From NCBI GenBank assembly GCA_003149345.1, contig QFWI01000011.1:248001-312000 (forward strand): a stretch of DNA of 64,000 bases. Direction: 5' to 3'. The stretch is from Vampirovibrio chlorellavorus (GTDB lineage Bacteria; Cyanobacteriota; Vampirovibrionia; Vampirovibrionales; Vampirovibrionaceae). A model generated the notes under the pieces. That model saw only the letters and a program-made list of their open reading frames with translations. It was not told the origin of the DNA and ran no database searches. Shown here piece after piece: positions 17,215 through 26,305 of this stretch. Made by a program: the position numbers and the translations under genes. The number at the start of each line of letters is the position of its first letter. Within the stretch, counting starts at the first letter, position 1.

Positions 17215-18237
17215 ATGCGTAAAAACCTCTTTCCCCTAGCCCTTATTTTGACTTTGGCACTCTCCGGCAGTATGGCGCCTCAGGCTTTTTCAGCAAAAAC
17301 AGCCAATCCCTCCACCCCCCATTTAGAGGTGAGCAAAGCCGAGCTTCAGGATGCCAACGCCGTACAAGAGGTGTTGCGTGATTTGATGGCCGCATCCAAT
17401 CGGCACGATCTGGAAGGTGTGCTGAGGCACTATTCTCCCCACTTTTCCAGCGGGGACAGCTTGAGCCTATCGGATATCCGGGGCCTGATTAAAGACACCT
17501 GGCAAATGTTCCCGGACATTAAATACAGCAGCCAGATCATGGAAATTCGCATCAATGGCAAGTGGGCCACTGTGGAAAGTCTGGATACGGCCACTGCCAC
17601 CGCCAAGGTGGATCCGGTGGTCAGCACCAAGCCCGGCACCATGAAAAGCCGCTCCCGGGGAATGTTGTATTTGCACCGGGTTGGTAAAACCTGGGAAATT
17701 ATCAGCGACGCTACCTTGTTTGAAAAGGCCACCATTACCTATGGCCCTTTTGATAGCGTGAATATAGACGTGGAAACCCCCGAGCAGGTATTTGCCGGAG
17801 ATTCCTACACGGCCAAAGTGCAGGTAGACGTGCCTGCTGGTAATATTGCCTTTGCTACCCTGACCCAAGAACCCTTGACCTATCCGCAACATAGCAGCAA
17901 GGACAAGTTTCGCACTTTGTCCGCTGAAAAAACGGATTTGGAGCGAATTTTTAAAGCCAATGCCACCAGCAACAACGAAGTGGTCACGGCCACCGTTGGC
18001 TTTACCGAAATCGGGCAGGATGATCAGGAGCGCCCCACTATCAACCTGAAGGGGATTTTGACCGTGGTGAAGCGGGTCAACGTGATTCCCAAAAGCACTT
18101 ACAAAGCGGAAAACCCGGAGCAAGCTGTCACTCGAACCACGGCGGACGGTAAGGTCAAGGTGGAATCCAGTGTCCAGTCGAGTCCAGCCGACGATAACGA
18201 CGAAGGCCCTATGGACATTGAGCCGGACAGCCCCTAA
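17215..18237 (+). CDS. Exported protein with an NTF2/SnoaL-like domain
   Basis: A 340-aa protein with a Sec signal peptide (about 1-27, ending near AFSA). Residues about 45-175 look like a SnoaL/DUF4440-type NTF2-like cone: VLRDLMAASNRHDLEGVLRH, the phosphate-free DIRGLIKDTWQMFPD helix, then strands through GKTWEIISDATLFE. The second half (about 180-310) is beta-rich and may be an immunoglobulin-like fold. The acidic tail is disordered. NTF2-like domains bind small ligands or mediate dimerisation, so no reaction can be assigned. The ATG at 17215 lies 35 bases after TACAAT, a possible -10 box. It is monocistronic between flgL and lspA. Confidence 0.7.
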   Translation: MRKNLFPLALILTLALSGSMAPQAFSAKTANPSTPHLEVSKAELQDANAVQEVLRDLMAASNRHDLEGVLRHYSPHFSSGDSLSLSDIRGLIKDTWQMFPDIKYSSQIMEIRINGKWATVESLDTATATAKVDPVVSTKPGTMKSRSRGMLYLHRVGKTWEIISDATLFEKATITYGPFDSVNIDVETPEQVFAGDSYTAKVQVDVPAGNIAFATLTQEPLTYPQHSSKDKFRTLSAEKTDLERIFKANATSNNEVVTATVGFTEIGQDDQERPTINLKGILTVVKRVNVIPKSTYKAENPEQAVTRTTADGKVKVESSVQSSPADDNDEGPMDIEPDSP

Positions 18238-18295
18238 GAGTAACCCGTATGTCGCAGCGACCCGCCCGATAAGCCTCGATAAGTCTTAACGCACG

Positions 18296-18808
18296 ATGAT
18301 CAAAAGCAACCGTTGGAACCTACTTTTCTGGATCGTCTGTTTTGCGTTGCTGGATCAGGGAAGTAAGTGGTTGGCCAAAACCTATTTATCGCCGGGCGTT
18401 TCGGTACCTATCATCCCGGGCGTTTTTCAACTCAGTTTGGCCTTTAATACCGGGGCGGCATTCAGCTTGCTGCGGCATCAGCCCCAGTTGCTCAGCGCGT
18501 TTACCTCGGTGTTGTTTATCGTGTTGCTTGCTTACGCGTTGTCCCGCCGTCAGCTTTCCAAAGGCGAACCACTGGCCATGGCGCTGATTTTAGGGGGAGC
18601 GCTGGGGAATTTGGTGGATCGGCTGACCACCGGCCGGGTCACCGATTATTTTGACGTAGTGGCCATTCACTACCCCATTTTTAACGTGGCCGACAGTTTT
18701 ATTTTTATAGGCGTGGTTTTGATGATGGCAACCGTCTTTAAAAACACGCCCCCCCAAGTGACCACCGCAGCTGGTAGCCAGGCCCATGAACCTCCCACCC
18801 AGCCCTAG
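18296..18808 (+). CDS. lspA: Lipoprotein signal peptidase LspA (signal peptidase II)
   Basis: A 170-aa inner-membrane aspartyl protease with four predicted transmembrane helices. The conserved blocks are FALLDQGSKW, FNTGAAFSLL, GGALGNLVDRLTTGRVTDYFD and FNVADSFIFIG. Asp117 and Asp133 are the likely catalytic pair. It removes signal peptides from prolipoproteins after lipidation at the Cys. The next gene overlaps its end by 23 bases, the lspA-rluD pairing common in many bacteria. Its presence shows that lipoproteins are made here even though FlgH lacks a lipobox. Confidence 0.95.
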   Translation: MIKSNRWNLLFWIVCFALLDQGSKWLAKTYLSPGVSVPIIPGVFQLSLAFNTGAAFSLLRHQPQLLSAFTSVLFIVLLAYALSRRQLSKGEPLAMALILGGALGNLVDRLTTGRVTDYFDVVAIHYPIFNVADSFIFIGVVLMMATVFKNTPPQVTTAAGSQAHEPPTQP

Positions 18809-19796
18809 TCCGACCGGGACATGCCACGCCCTGCTCATTTCCGAGGAAGATCAGGGCGAGCGGCTGGATAAAATTCTGGCCAGCGAACTGGAAGAGTTTT
18901 CACTCTCTCGGGAGCGCTTGCAAACCCTGATTAAGGAGGGTCAGGTGCGAGTCAATGACCAACCCGCCCTGAAGGCTTCTCTGCGTTTGAAGGAGGGCGA
19001 TCGGGTCACCATCCATATCCCGGAGGCCCGGCCCATTGCCTTGCAACCCCAAGCCATTCCTTTGGACGTGGTGTTTGAGGACGATCAACTGCTGGTGATT
19101 AACAAACCCCGTGGCATGCTGACCCACCCGACGGGCCGAGAGCGGGAGGGCACCTTGGTGAATGCCTTGCTGGCCCACTGTGGCAGTAGCTTGTCTGGCA
19201 TTAACGGGCAAATCCGTCCGGGCATTGTACATCGGCTGGATCGGGATACCTGTGGCTTGTTAATGGTGGCCAAAACGGACGCGGCGCACTTTCATTTATC
19301 GGCCCAGTTAAAAGACAAAACCGCCCGTCGGGAGTACCGGGCCATCGCCCAGGGGCAGTTTACGGAAGACACGGGCACCGTGGACGCCTCCATTGGACGG
19401 AATCCCAAGCATCGGGACAAAATGGCCATTTTGGAGGATGGGCGGCATGCTGTAACCCATTGGCGGGTTCAGGACAGGCTCAACGACAAATTCGCCCTGC
19501 TGGAATTGAGCCTGGAAACCGGGCGTACCCATCAAATCAGAGTCCACATGAGCCATATTGGACACCCTTTGTTCGGTGACCCGCTGTATGGCAGTGGTCT
19601 GGAGAAAACGTTGAAACTTAAGACTCCGGGCCAAATGTTACAAGCCTTTCGTTTGAGTTTTATTCACCCCAGTGGGGAACGGTTAACCTTTGAAATCCCG
19701 CAAGACCCTGAAATTAGCCGGATGTGGCGCTTGCTGGCCGAGAAAGTCAACGGGGGTGGTTCAAGTGTTCTTCAAGCTAAAGGCCCCAATGATTAA
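18786..19796 (+). CDS. rluD: RNA pseudouridine synthase, RluA/RluD family
   Basis: A 336-aa enzyme with an N-terminal S4 RNA-binding domain (about 24-85, GERLDKILASELEE) and a pseudouridine synthase core. PGIVHRLDRDTCGLLMVAK carries the catalytic Asp152; KPRGMLTHP, the REYRAIAQG strand and LETGRTHQIRVHM are the other family motifs. The domain order and the link to lspA fit RluD, which modifies helix 69 of 23S rRNA, but RluC-like targets cannot be excluded. It overlaps lspA, so the two are co-transcribed and coupled. Confidence 0.9.
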   Translation: MNLPPSPSPTGTCHALLISEEDQGERLDKILASELEEFSLSRERLQTLIKEGQVRVNDQPALKASLRLKEGDRVTIHIPEARPIALQPQAIPLDVVFEDDQLLVINKPRGMLTHPTGREREGTLVNALLAHCGSSLSGINGQIRPGIVHRLDRDTCGLLMVAKTDAAHFHLSAQLKDKTARREYRAIAQGQFTEDTGTVDASIGRNPKHRDKMAILEDGRHAVTHWRVQDRLNDKFALLELSLETGRTHQIRVHMSHIGHPLFGDPLYGSGLEKTLKLKTPGQMLQAFRLSFIHPSGERLTFEIPQDPEISRMWRLLAEKVNGGGSSVLQAKGPND

Positions 19797-19910
19797 ATTG
19801 CCAGTCAAAAAATTGAAACTCAAATTCGTTTCAGGCAAAATGGGCCCATTCATGCTTTTTCCCTTTATTTTGCGTTTTATACTCAATTTCAACTGCGAAG
19901 GCGGTGCGAA

Positions 19911-20279
19911 ATGCTGAAAGTCCAAAAATTGTTCCTGAATCTGGTGGCCCTGCTGCTCTTAGGTTCTGCTCTGGTGCTGGTGTTTCAGAATATGGACATT
20001 CCCGAGCGGCACGTCCAATTTTTGGGCGGCACCCTGATTGACCTGCCTCTGGGTGCGCTGCTTGCAGTGGTAGCGCTGATGGTGGGTGCCTCTATCCTGC
20101 TGAAAGCCTGGGAGCGCACCCTGGATCTTGGCACTCAGTACAAAAAAATCAATCGGGATCTGGAACGCAAGGATGTTTCTCGCGAAGAGGCCGAAAGCAA
20201 GGTCAAGGTTCTGGAGAACAAAGTGGAAACCCTGGAAAAAGCCCTGAGTGCGGCGCTGAAAAGCCAGCAATCCAAATAA
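19911..20279 (+). CDS. LapA-like (DUF1049) membrane protein
   Basis: A 122-aa protein with two transmembrane helices (about 5-25 and 45-68) separated by a short loop with FQNMDIPERHVQFLGG, the pattern of LapA/DUF1049 proteins. A cytoplasmic coiled coil follows (about 80-118, EESKVKVLENKVETLEKALS-type heptads). In enterobacteria LapA helps to assemble or regulate lipopolysaccharide; here that is only a family hint. A TATACT box at about 19877 could drive it together with the ATPase gene 32 bases downstream. Confidence 0.75.
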   Translation: MLKVQKLFLNLVALLLLGSALVLVFQNMDIPERHVQFLGGTLIDLPLGALLAVVALMVGASILLKAWERTLDLGTQYKKINRDLERKDVSREEAESKVKVLENKVETLEKALSAALKSQQSK

Positions 20280-20311
20280 AATTCTGACGAGGACAAGGTT
20301 CCACCGAATTT

Positions 20312-21001
20312 ATGAAAGCCATCATCGAAGTCACCGGTCAGCCCGGCTCAGGCAAAACCTGCGTGGTCATCAGTCTGGGAGAAGAATTAACACCCGCTTC
20401 CGTTCTCTATATCGATGCTTCCCCGGATCAGCAGTTGACCGAAGCGTTGGCCCCCACCTCCCCGGAATTTACGCTGGGGCGTTTGGTTTCTGAACACTCA
20501 GCGGCGGCCCCCAGCCGGGAGGCCGTGGACTGGGTGTTTCAGGATTTGACCGTTCCCGTGGGGGAGGAGCAAGAACTCCTGGCGGTGGGTGATTTGCCCC
20601 TGACCCTGGCAGAGATTCCCTTGCAAAAGTTACAGTACGGCCTGACCCGACTGGTTCAAAATTACGATTACGTGATTCTGGACGGATATCATCCGTTACT
20701 ACACGGGGTATTGCCTGAGGAAAGCATGCAATCGCTGGCCATCGTTACCCCGCAGGATTTTTCTGGGTGGCATCTGGGGAATGGGCGAGCCTTTGTGCGT
20801 ACTCCGGCCCTTCTGCTGAACCAGTACAACAACGAGGCTTTGCCTGCCTCGCTGGAAGAGGCTTTGCAGGCCCAGCAGATTCAGCTGATTGGCAAACTGC
20901 CCCATTACCCCTCCGAAGAAGAGCGGGCCCGTCAGTTTTCCACCGCCTTTGGAGACTGCCTGTTGCGACTCAATATTCCCCTGCATCCTCATGCTCACTA
21001 A
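20312..21001 (+). CDS. P-loop ATPase of the MinD/ParA-like class
   Basis: A 229-aa cytoplasmic protein. It begins with a Walker A motif GQPGSGKT (about 9-16), followed by a strand and VLYIDASPDQQL, and has the Walker B-like strand YDYVILDGYHPLL at about 120. This is the simple SIMIBI layout (MinD, ParA, CooC) without a second domain. Such proteins use ATP to switch between partners or to load metals, so the client is unknown. It sits between a LapA-like membrane protein and a sodium symporter, with its stop touching the next possible start. No deviant-Walker Lys is evident upstream of the P-loop. Confidence 0.72.
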   Translation: MKAIIEVTGQPGSGKTCVVISLGEELTPASVLYIDASPDQQLTEALAPTSPEFTLGRLVSEHSAAAPSREAVDWVFQDLTVPVGEEQELLAVGDLPLTLAEIPLQKLQYGLTRLVQNYDYVILDGYHPLLHGVLPEESMQSLAIVTPQDFSGWHLGNGRAFVRTPALLLNQYNNEALPASLEEALQAQQIQLIGKLPHYPSEEERARQFSTAFGDCLLRLNIPLHPHAH

Positions 21002-21028
21002 GTGACCCCGAAGGGTTTTTATTCCGGT

Positions 21029-22492
21029 ATGAATGTATCCCCCGTTTTTTTACTTGGCTACTTTGTGGTCATTTTGTTCATCGCCCGCTTTTTTTCCCGG
21101 CGAGTGGAAACGCTGAAAGACTTTTTTTTGGCCGGACGGCAAATGGGCGCCTTTCCGGTGGCGTTGACGCTGGCGGCATCGTGGTTTGGCGCTTCTTCCA
21201 CCATGGGTTCCATTAACGCCTTTCACCATCAGGGACTCAGCGGGGCCTGGCAGCTGGTGCTGCCCTCGATACTGTCCTTTGTGGTGATTACCCTGTTTAT
21301 GTCCAAACCCGTGGCCCGGCAATCCTACCTGTCCCAGCCGGAAGCGGTGGCCGCCTACTACGGTAAACCCGGGCGCTTCCTGCTGGCCTGTATCATATTG
21401 GCCGCTACCACCACCCTGATTGGTTCCCAGATGGTAGCCGCCGGACAGTTGTTCCACAGCGTGTTCGGGCTGGATCTGGTGTGGGCGACCGTCCTCAGTA
21501 CCCTGGCTGTGGTTAGTTACGCCATGTGGGGCGGGTATTTTACGGTGGTGATTACCGATATCGCCCAAATGGTGTTTATTGTCCTGGGTTTCCTCATTTT
21601 GCTGGTGTTTACGGCCACCACGGCCATTCCCGACGCGGCTGCCTGGCAGCAGTTTTTAAGCCATCAGCCCCTTCATTTTTGGGAATTTACCCACGGCTGG
21701 CAGGCAAACATCTTTCTGGTGATCACCTTTGTGTTGGCCTGGTGCATTGCCCCGGAGATGTGGCAGCGCATGTCCTCCACCAAGAGCCCGGAGCTGGCCT
21801 TTAAAGCCGGGTGGCAAGCCCTGTGCGTGATGTTGTTCCTGTTTTCCATCATCGTGATGATCGGGCTACTGAGTACCCGGATCATCGGTCAAAGCGACGC
21901 TGTGCTGATTGATCTGGCCTTGAAAATCCCGATACCCTTCTTCAGTGCTTTGGTGTTGCTGGGCTTTCTATCGGCGGTTACCTCCACCATGGATTCCTCG
22001 CTGAACGTGGGCAGCCTAACCCTGACTCGGGATATTTATCAGGGCTTCCTGCGCCCCCAGGCTTCCAATCAAGAGCTCATTCGGGTCAGTCGCACCGCCA
22101 CCGTGCTGATGGTGCTTCCGGCCATGGCTTTGGCCCTAGCGTTCAAGGATCTCATCCACATTTTATGGATTTCCGCCGATATTTACGCCTCCGGCATGTT
22201 TTTCCCGGTGGTGGGTATGTTGTACCTGAAAAATCCGCCCCAATGGAGCGGGGTATTGGCCATGGCCTTTGGTATCAGTGCGGTCATCCTCAGCGCCCTG
22301 ACCCAAAATGGTATCCTGCCCAATGTGCTGGGCTTGCCCGGCTGGCCGTATTCCACCCTCATTGGCATTGGGTTGAGTGGGTTGGGCTTTGCCCTGGGTT
22401 ACGCCTTGCAGCCCAGTCCAGTCAAACAGCCGGAAATACAGGCTGACGAAGTTGAAAAGGCGCCGGCCACCGCTTTGGCGGATTTAGGCTAG
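21029..22492 (+). CDS. Sodium:solute symporter (SSS family)
   Basis: About 487 aa with 12-13 predicted transmembrane helices. The family hallmarks are DFFLAGRQMGAFPVALTLAA near the start, FGASSTMGSINAFHHQGL, WGGYFTVVITDIAQMVFIV, and LGFLSAVTSTMDSSLNVGSL, which carries the sodium-site Ser/Thr residues. SSS members import sugars, proline, pantothenate or organic acids with sodium; the sequence does not settle which. An in-frame GTG at 21002 directly after the preceding stop could add 9 residues. I prefer the ATG at 21029 because the first helix then starts at once, though its AAGGG site is far upstream. Confidence 0.87.
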   Translation: MNVSPVFLLGYFVVILFIARFFSRRVETLKDFFLAGRQMGAFPVALTLAASWFGASSTMGSINAFHHQGLSGAWQLVLPSILSFVVITLFMSKPVARQSYLSQPEAVAAYYGKPGRFLLACIILAATTTLIGSQMVAAGQLFHSVFGLDLVWATVLSTLAVVSYAMWGGYFTVVITDIAQMVFIVLGFLILLVFTATTAIPDAAAWQQFLSHQPLHFWEFTHGWQANIFLVITFVLAWCIAPEMWQRMSSTKSPELAFKAGWQALCVMLFLFSIIVMIGLLSTRIIGQSDAVLIDLALKIPIPFFSALVLLGFLSAVTSTMDSSLNVGSLTLTRDIYQGFLRPQASNQELIRVSRTATVLMVLPAMALALAFKDLIHILWISADIYASGMFFPVVGMLYLKNPPQWSGVLAMAFGISAVILSALTQNGILPNVLGLPGWPYSTLIGIGLSGLGFALGYALQPSPVKQPEIQADEVEKAPATALADLG

Positions 22493-22507
22493 TTCAGCGA
22501 CCTCCAC

Positions 22508-23491
22508 TCACAGGCTACTGACAGGAGGCCACGGGGAACGGGGTTGATGATACGCGGGCACAGTGGGCTGCGCCGGGGGGAATCGGTGGGGCGAGATTCC
22601 ATGACTCAAGCGTCCCTGATTCAAGCGCCCCTGTGCAAAGTAGAGCCCCGCTGACGCAGACGAGGATGGCAATGCGCCCATCAACGGTTGAGGGATTGGA
22701 TAAGAAACGGTCATTAAACGCTGAGCCCCCATTGCTTCTTGTGTTTCCGGTTTCGTTTTTCGGCTCAGGGCCCGGTTCACGCCCCATAGCGCCCCGGTCA
22801 GCAAGGCCAGATACCCGGACAAGGCCGCCGTGGAAACCAGGGCGGTCTTCTTCAAATCCGGTTGACCATTGGGTAGCAAGTGCTGATCCACCTTGTTTTG
22901 CAGCCAGCGAATGGCCGCGTTGTTGGACTTGGCCCCGGCCAGTTCAGCAGCCTGCTCTTTCAGGGTGCCTTCCAGCAAATTGAGTCCGTTTTGCAGGTTT
23001 TTGGGGTTAGGGCAAGCCGCGTTCAGGATTTCTCTGGCTTTTTTTTCGGAAATGCTTTGCTCCAAACCTTTTTCCTGCTTCAGGAACTTGCAGATCAGTT
23101 CGGTGCTAACGTAAGGGCGCACAAAGGCAAAGCCGACAAAACTCATGGCCACCCCACCCACAATCATGGCCACTTGCTTGCTGGATTCATCCAGCGTGCG
23201 GCCATTCCGGTCAAAAACCCGGTTCAAGGCCCCTTTGGTCAGCTCCCCGCCGCCAAAATAACTGACCAGCCCAATGGTGCCACTGATAAACTGGCGTACC
23301 ACCTCGTTGACTTGCTGGTTATATTTCACCAGAGGCAATTTGTGGGAGCTGCCCATCTTCCAAAAGACCACCAAGGGCGTGATCACATTGGTGACCACCG
23401 GGGCCAAGCCGTTCAACCAGTACACAAATCGGGCCTGAGCCGGTGAAAGCTCTGACTGTTTTGGGACATTGGACAAAACAGGTGATGACAT
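22508..23491 (-). CDS. Multi-pass membrane protein of unknown family with Pro-rich tail
   Basis: I do not recognise this 327-aa protein. It has two to three hydrophobic segments in the first half (about 28-48, 68-85, 108-128), a polar helical middle (about 130-205) and one further membrane helix (about 215-240, ALSGYLALLTGALWGVN). A tail rich in Pro, Ser, Gln, His and Arg follows. The same order of parts is seen in four proteins at 51.0-56.3 kb, so I place it as a distant, separately located relative. It is transcribed away from hemE and converges with the sodium symporter 16 bases apart. No catalytic motif is visible. Confidence 0.7.
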   Translation of the reverse strand: MSSPVLSNVPKQSELSPAQARFVYWLNGLAPVVTNVITPLVVFWKMGSSHKLPLVKYNQQVNEVVRQFISGTIGLVSYFGGGELTKGALNRVFDRNGRTLDESSKQVAMIVGGVAMSFVGFAFVRPYVSTELICKFLKQEKGLEQSISEKKAREILNAACPNPKNLQNGLNLLEGTLKEQAAELAGAKSNNAAIRWLQNKVDQHLLPNGQPDLKKTALVSTAALSGYLALLTGALWGVNRALSRKTKPETQEAMGAQRLMTVSYPIPQPLMGALPSSSASAGLYFAQGRLNQGRLSHGISPHRFPPAQPTVPAYHQPRSPWPPVSSL

Positions 23492-23803
23492 GGCGTTTCC
23501 TTCGCTGGCATTATCCAGAGCAGGTTCAAGGGTTTCACCGACCAGACGGTGCTCTCAGCCAGCTTTACGCCAGCACCCCGATATCTTTGCCCATGAACTT
23601 ACTACAAGCCCCTGACGAACTCAAGCTCGCAAATGGCCGGATTTCTCCCATTGGGGGTTGGTGCCTTGAACCGGGCCTTGTTTTTGATTCCGGTGAGTTT
23701 GGAGTATGATAACGGGTGTGACTCATGCCTCCATCGGCCATTGCTTCCTGAGATTGCCCCTTGATCCGATGCCCACAGACCAACCCGCAATAAGGATATC
23801 CCC
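23492..23803. promoter_or_regulatory. Divergent promoter region upstream of hemE
   Basis: About 310 bases separate two divergent genes. Toward hemE there is a TATGAT -10 box at 23705-23710 with a weak TTTTGA 17 bases upstream. Open frames here have no ribosome sites. AAGGA just before the GTG at 23804 is the hemE ribosome site. Confidence 0.45.
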
Positions 23804-24859
23804 GTGACTTCCCCAACCCCCACTCCTCGCCTTATCAAAGCCTGCCGCAAAGAAGTGCTGGATCGTCCGCCCGTGTGGCTGATGCGCCAAGCGGGCCGTT
23901 ACATGCCTGAGTACCGGGCTGTCCGCGAAAAATTGAGCTTTCTGGAGCTGTGCAAAACGCCGGATGCGGCGGTGGAAGTGACCATGCAGCCTATCAACGC
24001 CTTTGATATGGATGCGGCCATTATTTTCTCTGATATTTTGATTCCCCCGGAGGCCATGGGCATGGAAGTTGTTTTTGGCGATGGCGGCCCCCAGTTTCCC
24101 AACCCCTTGCGCAGCGCCGCCGACGTGGATCGCTTGATTGTGCCCGATCCGGTGGAAAAAACCGGCTTTGTCATGGAAATCATTCGCCGCATGCGCCAGG
24201 AACTGGCCAGCCATCCTGATAAGGCGCTGGTGGGCTTTGCCGGTTCCCCATGGACCTTGGCCACTTACATGATTGAAGGCGGTGGCAGCAAGCATTTCGC
24301 CAAAATTAAAGGGATGATGTATGAATCGCCCGATGTTTTACATCGCCTATTGGGCAAACTGGCCGAAACGGTGACTTTGTACCTGAATGCCCAGATTGAA
24401 GCGGGCGCCCAGGCTGTGCAACTGTTCGACACCTGGGGCGGTATTCTGAACGAAGCTGATTATCGTCGCTTTATTTTGCCGTATCACCAGCAAATTATCC
24501 GCAATTTAAAGCGGGATGAGACGCCGGTGATTCTATACGTCAATAACAGCCGGGGCATTTTGCCTTTGATGGCGGAAGCCGACCCCGATGTGATCAGCGT
24601 GGATCCGCTGACTTCCATCAGTCAGGCCCGCCAGATTGTGGGTTCCCGGTTCGCCTTGCAAGGCAATTTAGATCCCATCGCCTTGTTTAGTAGCCCGGAC
24701 GTCTTGAAGCCGCTGGTGCAATCCTTGATTGCCGAAGGCGGTAATCAGGGCTACATCTTTAATTTGGGTCACGGCATATTGCCGCCCACCCCGGTGGATA
24801 ATGTTCGCTTATTGGTAAATCTGGTGAAAGAAAGCGCCCTGACACCCGCTCACTCTTAA
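23804..24859 (+). CDS. hemE: Uroporphyrinogen decarboxylase HemE
   Basis: A 351-aa cytosolic enzyme of normal length that decarboxylates uroporphyrinogen III to coproporphyrinogen III. The signature PPVWLMRQAGRYMPEYR lies at the N-terminus; DAAIIFSDILIPPEAMGM carries the active-site Asp, and GFAGSPWTLATYMIEGGGS and FNLGHGILPPTPVDNV follow. It starts with GTG after AAGGA. hemN begins 29 bases later, so this is the first gene of the hemE-hemN-hemH-hemY operon. Confidence 0.97.
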   Translation: MTSPTPTPRLIKACRKEVLDRPPVWLMRQAGRYMPEYRAVREKLSFLELCKTPDAAVEVTMQPINAFDMDAAIIFSDILIPPEAMGMEVVFGDGGPQFPNPLRSAADVDRLIVPDPVEKTGFVMEIIRRMRQELASHPDKALVGFAGSPWTLATYMIEGGGSKHFAKIKGMMYESPDVLHRLLGKLAETVTLYLNAQIEAGAQAVQLFDTWGGILNEADYRRFILPYHQQIIRNLKRDETPVILYVNNSRGILPLMAEADPDVISVDPLTSISQARQIVGSRFALQGNLDPIALFSSPDVLKPLVQSLIAEGGNQGYIFNLGHGILPPTPVDNVRLLVNLVKESALTPAHS

Positions 24860-24888
24860 ACAAAAAAACGAAACGCAAGGATATCCTC

Positions 24889-26286
24889 ATGCAAAGCATG
24901 GCATCCAAAGCACTGTTGCAAAAATACAACACCTCCGGCCCCCGATACACCAGCTATCCCACCGCCCCGGTGTGGCAGGACAGCTACAATGCGGTGGCCC
25001 ACGAAAAAACCATTCGGGACACCAACCAGCCGCCCGGTAGCAACCCGCATCCCTTGTCTCTGTACGTGCATTTGCCCTTTTGCGAAAGCCGCTGCCTGTT
25101 TTGCGGCTGCAATGTGGTCATTACCCAGCAGCGAGATCAGGCTGAAAAATATCTGGGTTACCTGTTTAAGGAAATGGAAACCATTGCCAGCTGGATGGAT
25201 CGCAGTCGCCCGGTGGTGCAGTTCCATTGGGGCGGCGGTACGCCCACCTATTTGTCTGAAGAACAAATGGCCCGCCTGTTTCAGTTCCAAACCGAACTGT
25301 TCCAGTTGGCTCCCCGTGCCGAAGTGGCCATTGAGGTGGATCCTCGGGTGACCACCCCATCGCAGCTGGAATTACTCAAGGAACTGGGCTTTAATCGCAT
25401 CAGTCTGGGGGTGCAGGATTTTAACCCGCAGGTGCAGGAGGCCATCCACCGCGTTCAGCCGCTGGATATGACCGCGGCCACCACCGAACACTGCCGCCAA
25501 TTGGGCTTTGAAGGGCTGAATTTCGATTTAATCTACGGGCTGCCCCATCAATCCGTGGAAAGTTTTGAAAAAACCGTGCGAGACGTGATTCAACTCAGCC
25601 CGGATCGCATTGCCCTCTATAGTTACGCCCATGTGCCGTGGCTGAGCCCCCACCAGAAGCAAATCCCGGAAGCGGCCCTGCCGGAAAGCGAAACCAAGTT
25701 CAATATTCTGCAAACCGCCCAGCAAATGCTGACGGAAGCGGGTTACCTCTATATCGGCATGGATCACTTTGCCAAGCCCACCGATGAACTGAGCTTGGCC
25801 CTGCAAAGCGGCAATTTGCACCGCAATTTTATGGGCTATACGGTGCAGCATGGTGACTTGCCCAGCGATTTATACGGCTTCGGGGTCAGCGCCATCAGTG
25901 GGTTGCAAGGCCAATTCGCCCAGAACTGGCGCAAGTTGTCCCAGTATTACGAGGCCATTGAAGCGGGCCGCATCGCCACTATGCGCGGCTACGAGCTGAG
26001 CGCTGAAGATCGCTTGCGGCAAGCGGTGATATTGGCCGTTTTGTGCCCGGGTAAAATCAGCTACCCGGATTTTCAGCAGCGCTTTGGGGTGGATTTTAAA
26101 TCCCATTTTGCCGATGCCTTCCCCAAGCTGGAGGACATGGCCGCTGATGGCCTGGTGGAACTATCCGACACCGGCTTGACGGTCACCTCCCTTGGACGCC
26201 TGTTCAGCCGTAATATCGCCATGCCCTTTGATGCTTATTTGCCCCAGATGAGTGGGGACAAACCCACTTTTTCCAAAACTGTTTAG
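24889..26286 (+). CDS. hemN: Oxygen-independent coproporphyrinogen III oxidase HemN
   Basis: A 465-aa radical SAM enzyme. The cluster motif lies in HLPFCESRCLFCGC, with Cys65, Cys69 and Cys72 plus the HemN-specific Cys74. YTSYPTAPVW at the N-terminus and GFNRISLGVQDFNPQVQ and SIGLDHFA-like segments (here YIGMDHFAKPTDEL) are typical of true HemN rather than the HemW heme chaperone. It converts coproporphyrinogen III to protoporphyrinogen IX without oxygen. AAGGA precedes the ATG. It sits between hemE and hemH in the operon. Confidence 0.95.
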   Translation: MQSMASKALLQKYNTSGPRYTSYPTAPVWQDSYNAVAHEKTIRDTNQPPGSNPHPLSLYVHLPFCESRCLFCGCNVVITQQRDQAEKYLGYLFKEMETIASWMDRSRPVVQFHWGGGTPTYLSEEQMARLFQFQTELFQLAPRAEVAIEVDPRVTTPSQLELLKELGFNRISLGVQDFNPQVQEAIHRVQPLDMTAATTEHCRQLGFEGLNFDLIYGLPHQSVESFEKTVRDVIQLSPDRIALYSYAHVPWLSPHQKQIPEAALPESETKFNILQTAQQMLTEAGYLYIGMDHFAKPTDELSLALQSGNLHRNFMGYTVQHGDLPSDLYGFGVSAISGLQGQFAQNWRKLSQYYEAIEAGRIATMRGYELSAEDRLRQAVILAVLCPGKISYPDFQQRFGVDFKSHFADAFPKLEDMAADGLVELSDTGLTVTSLGRLFSRNIAMPFDAYLPQMSGDKPTFSKTV

Positions 26287-26305
26287 ACTGCCAAGGAGCT
26301 TCCAC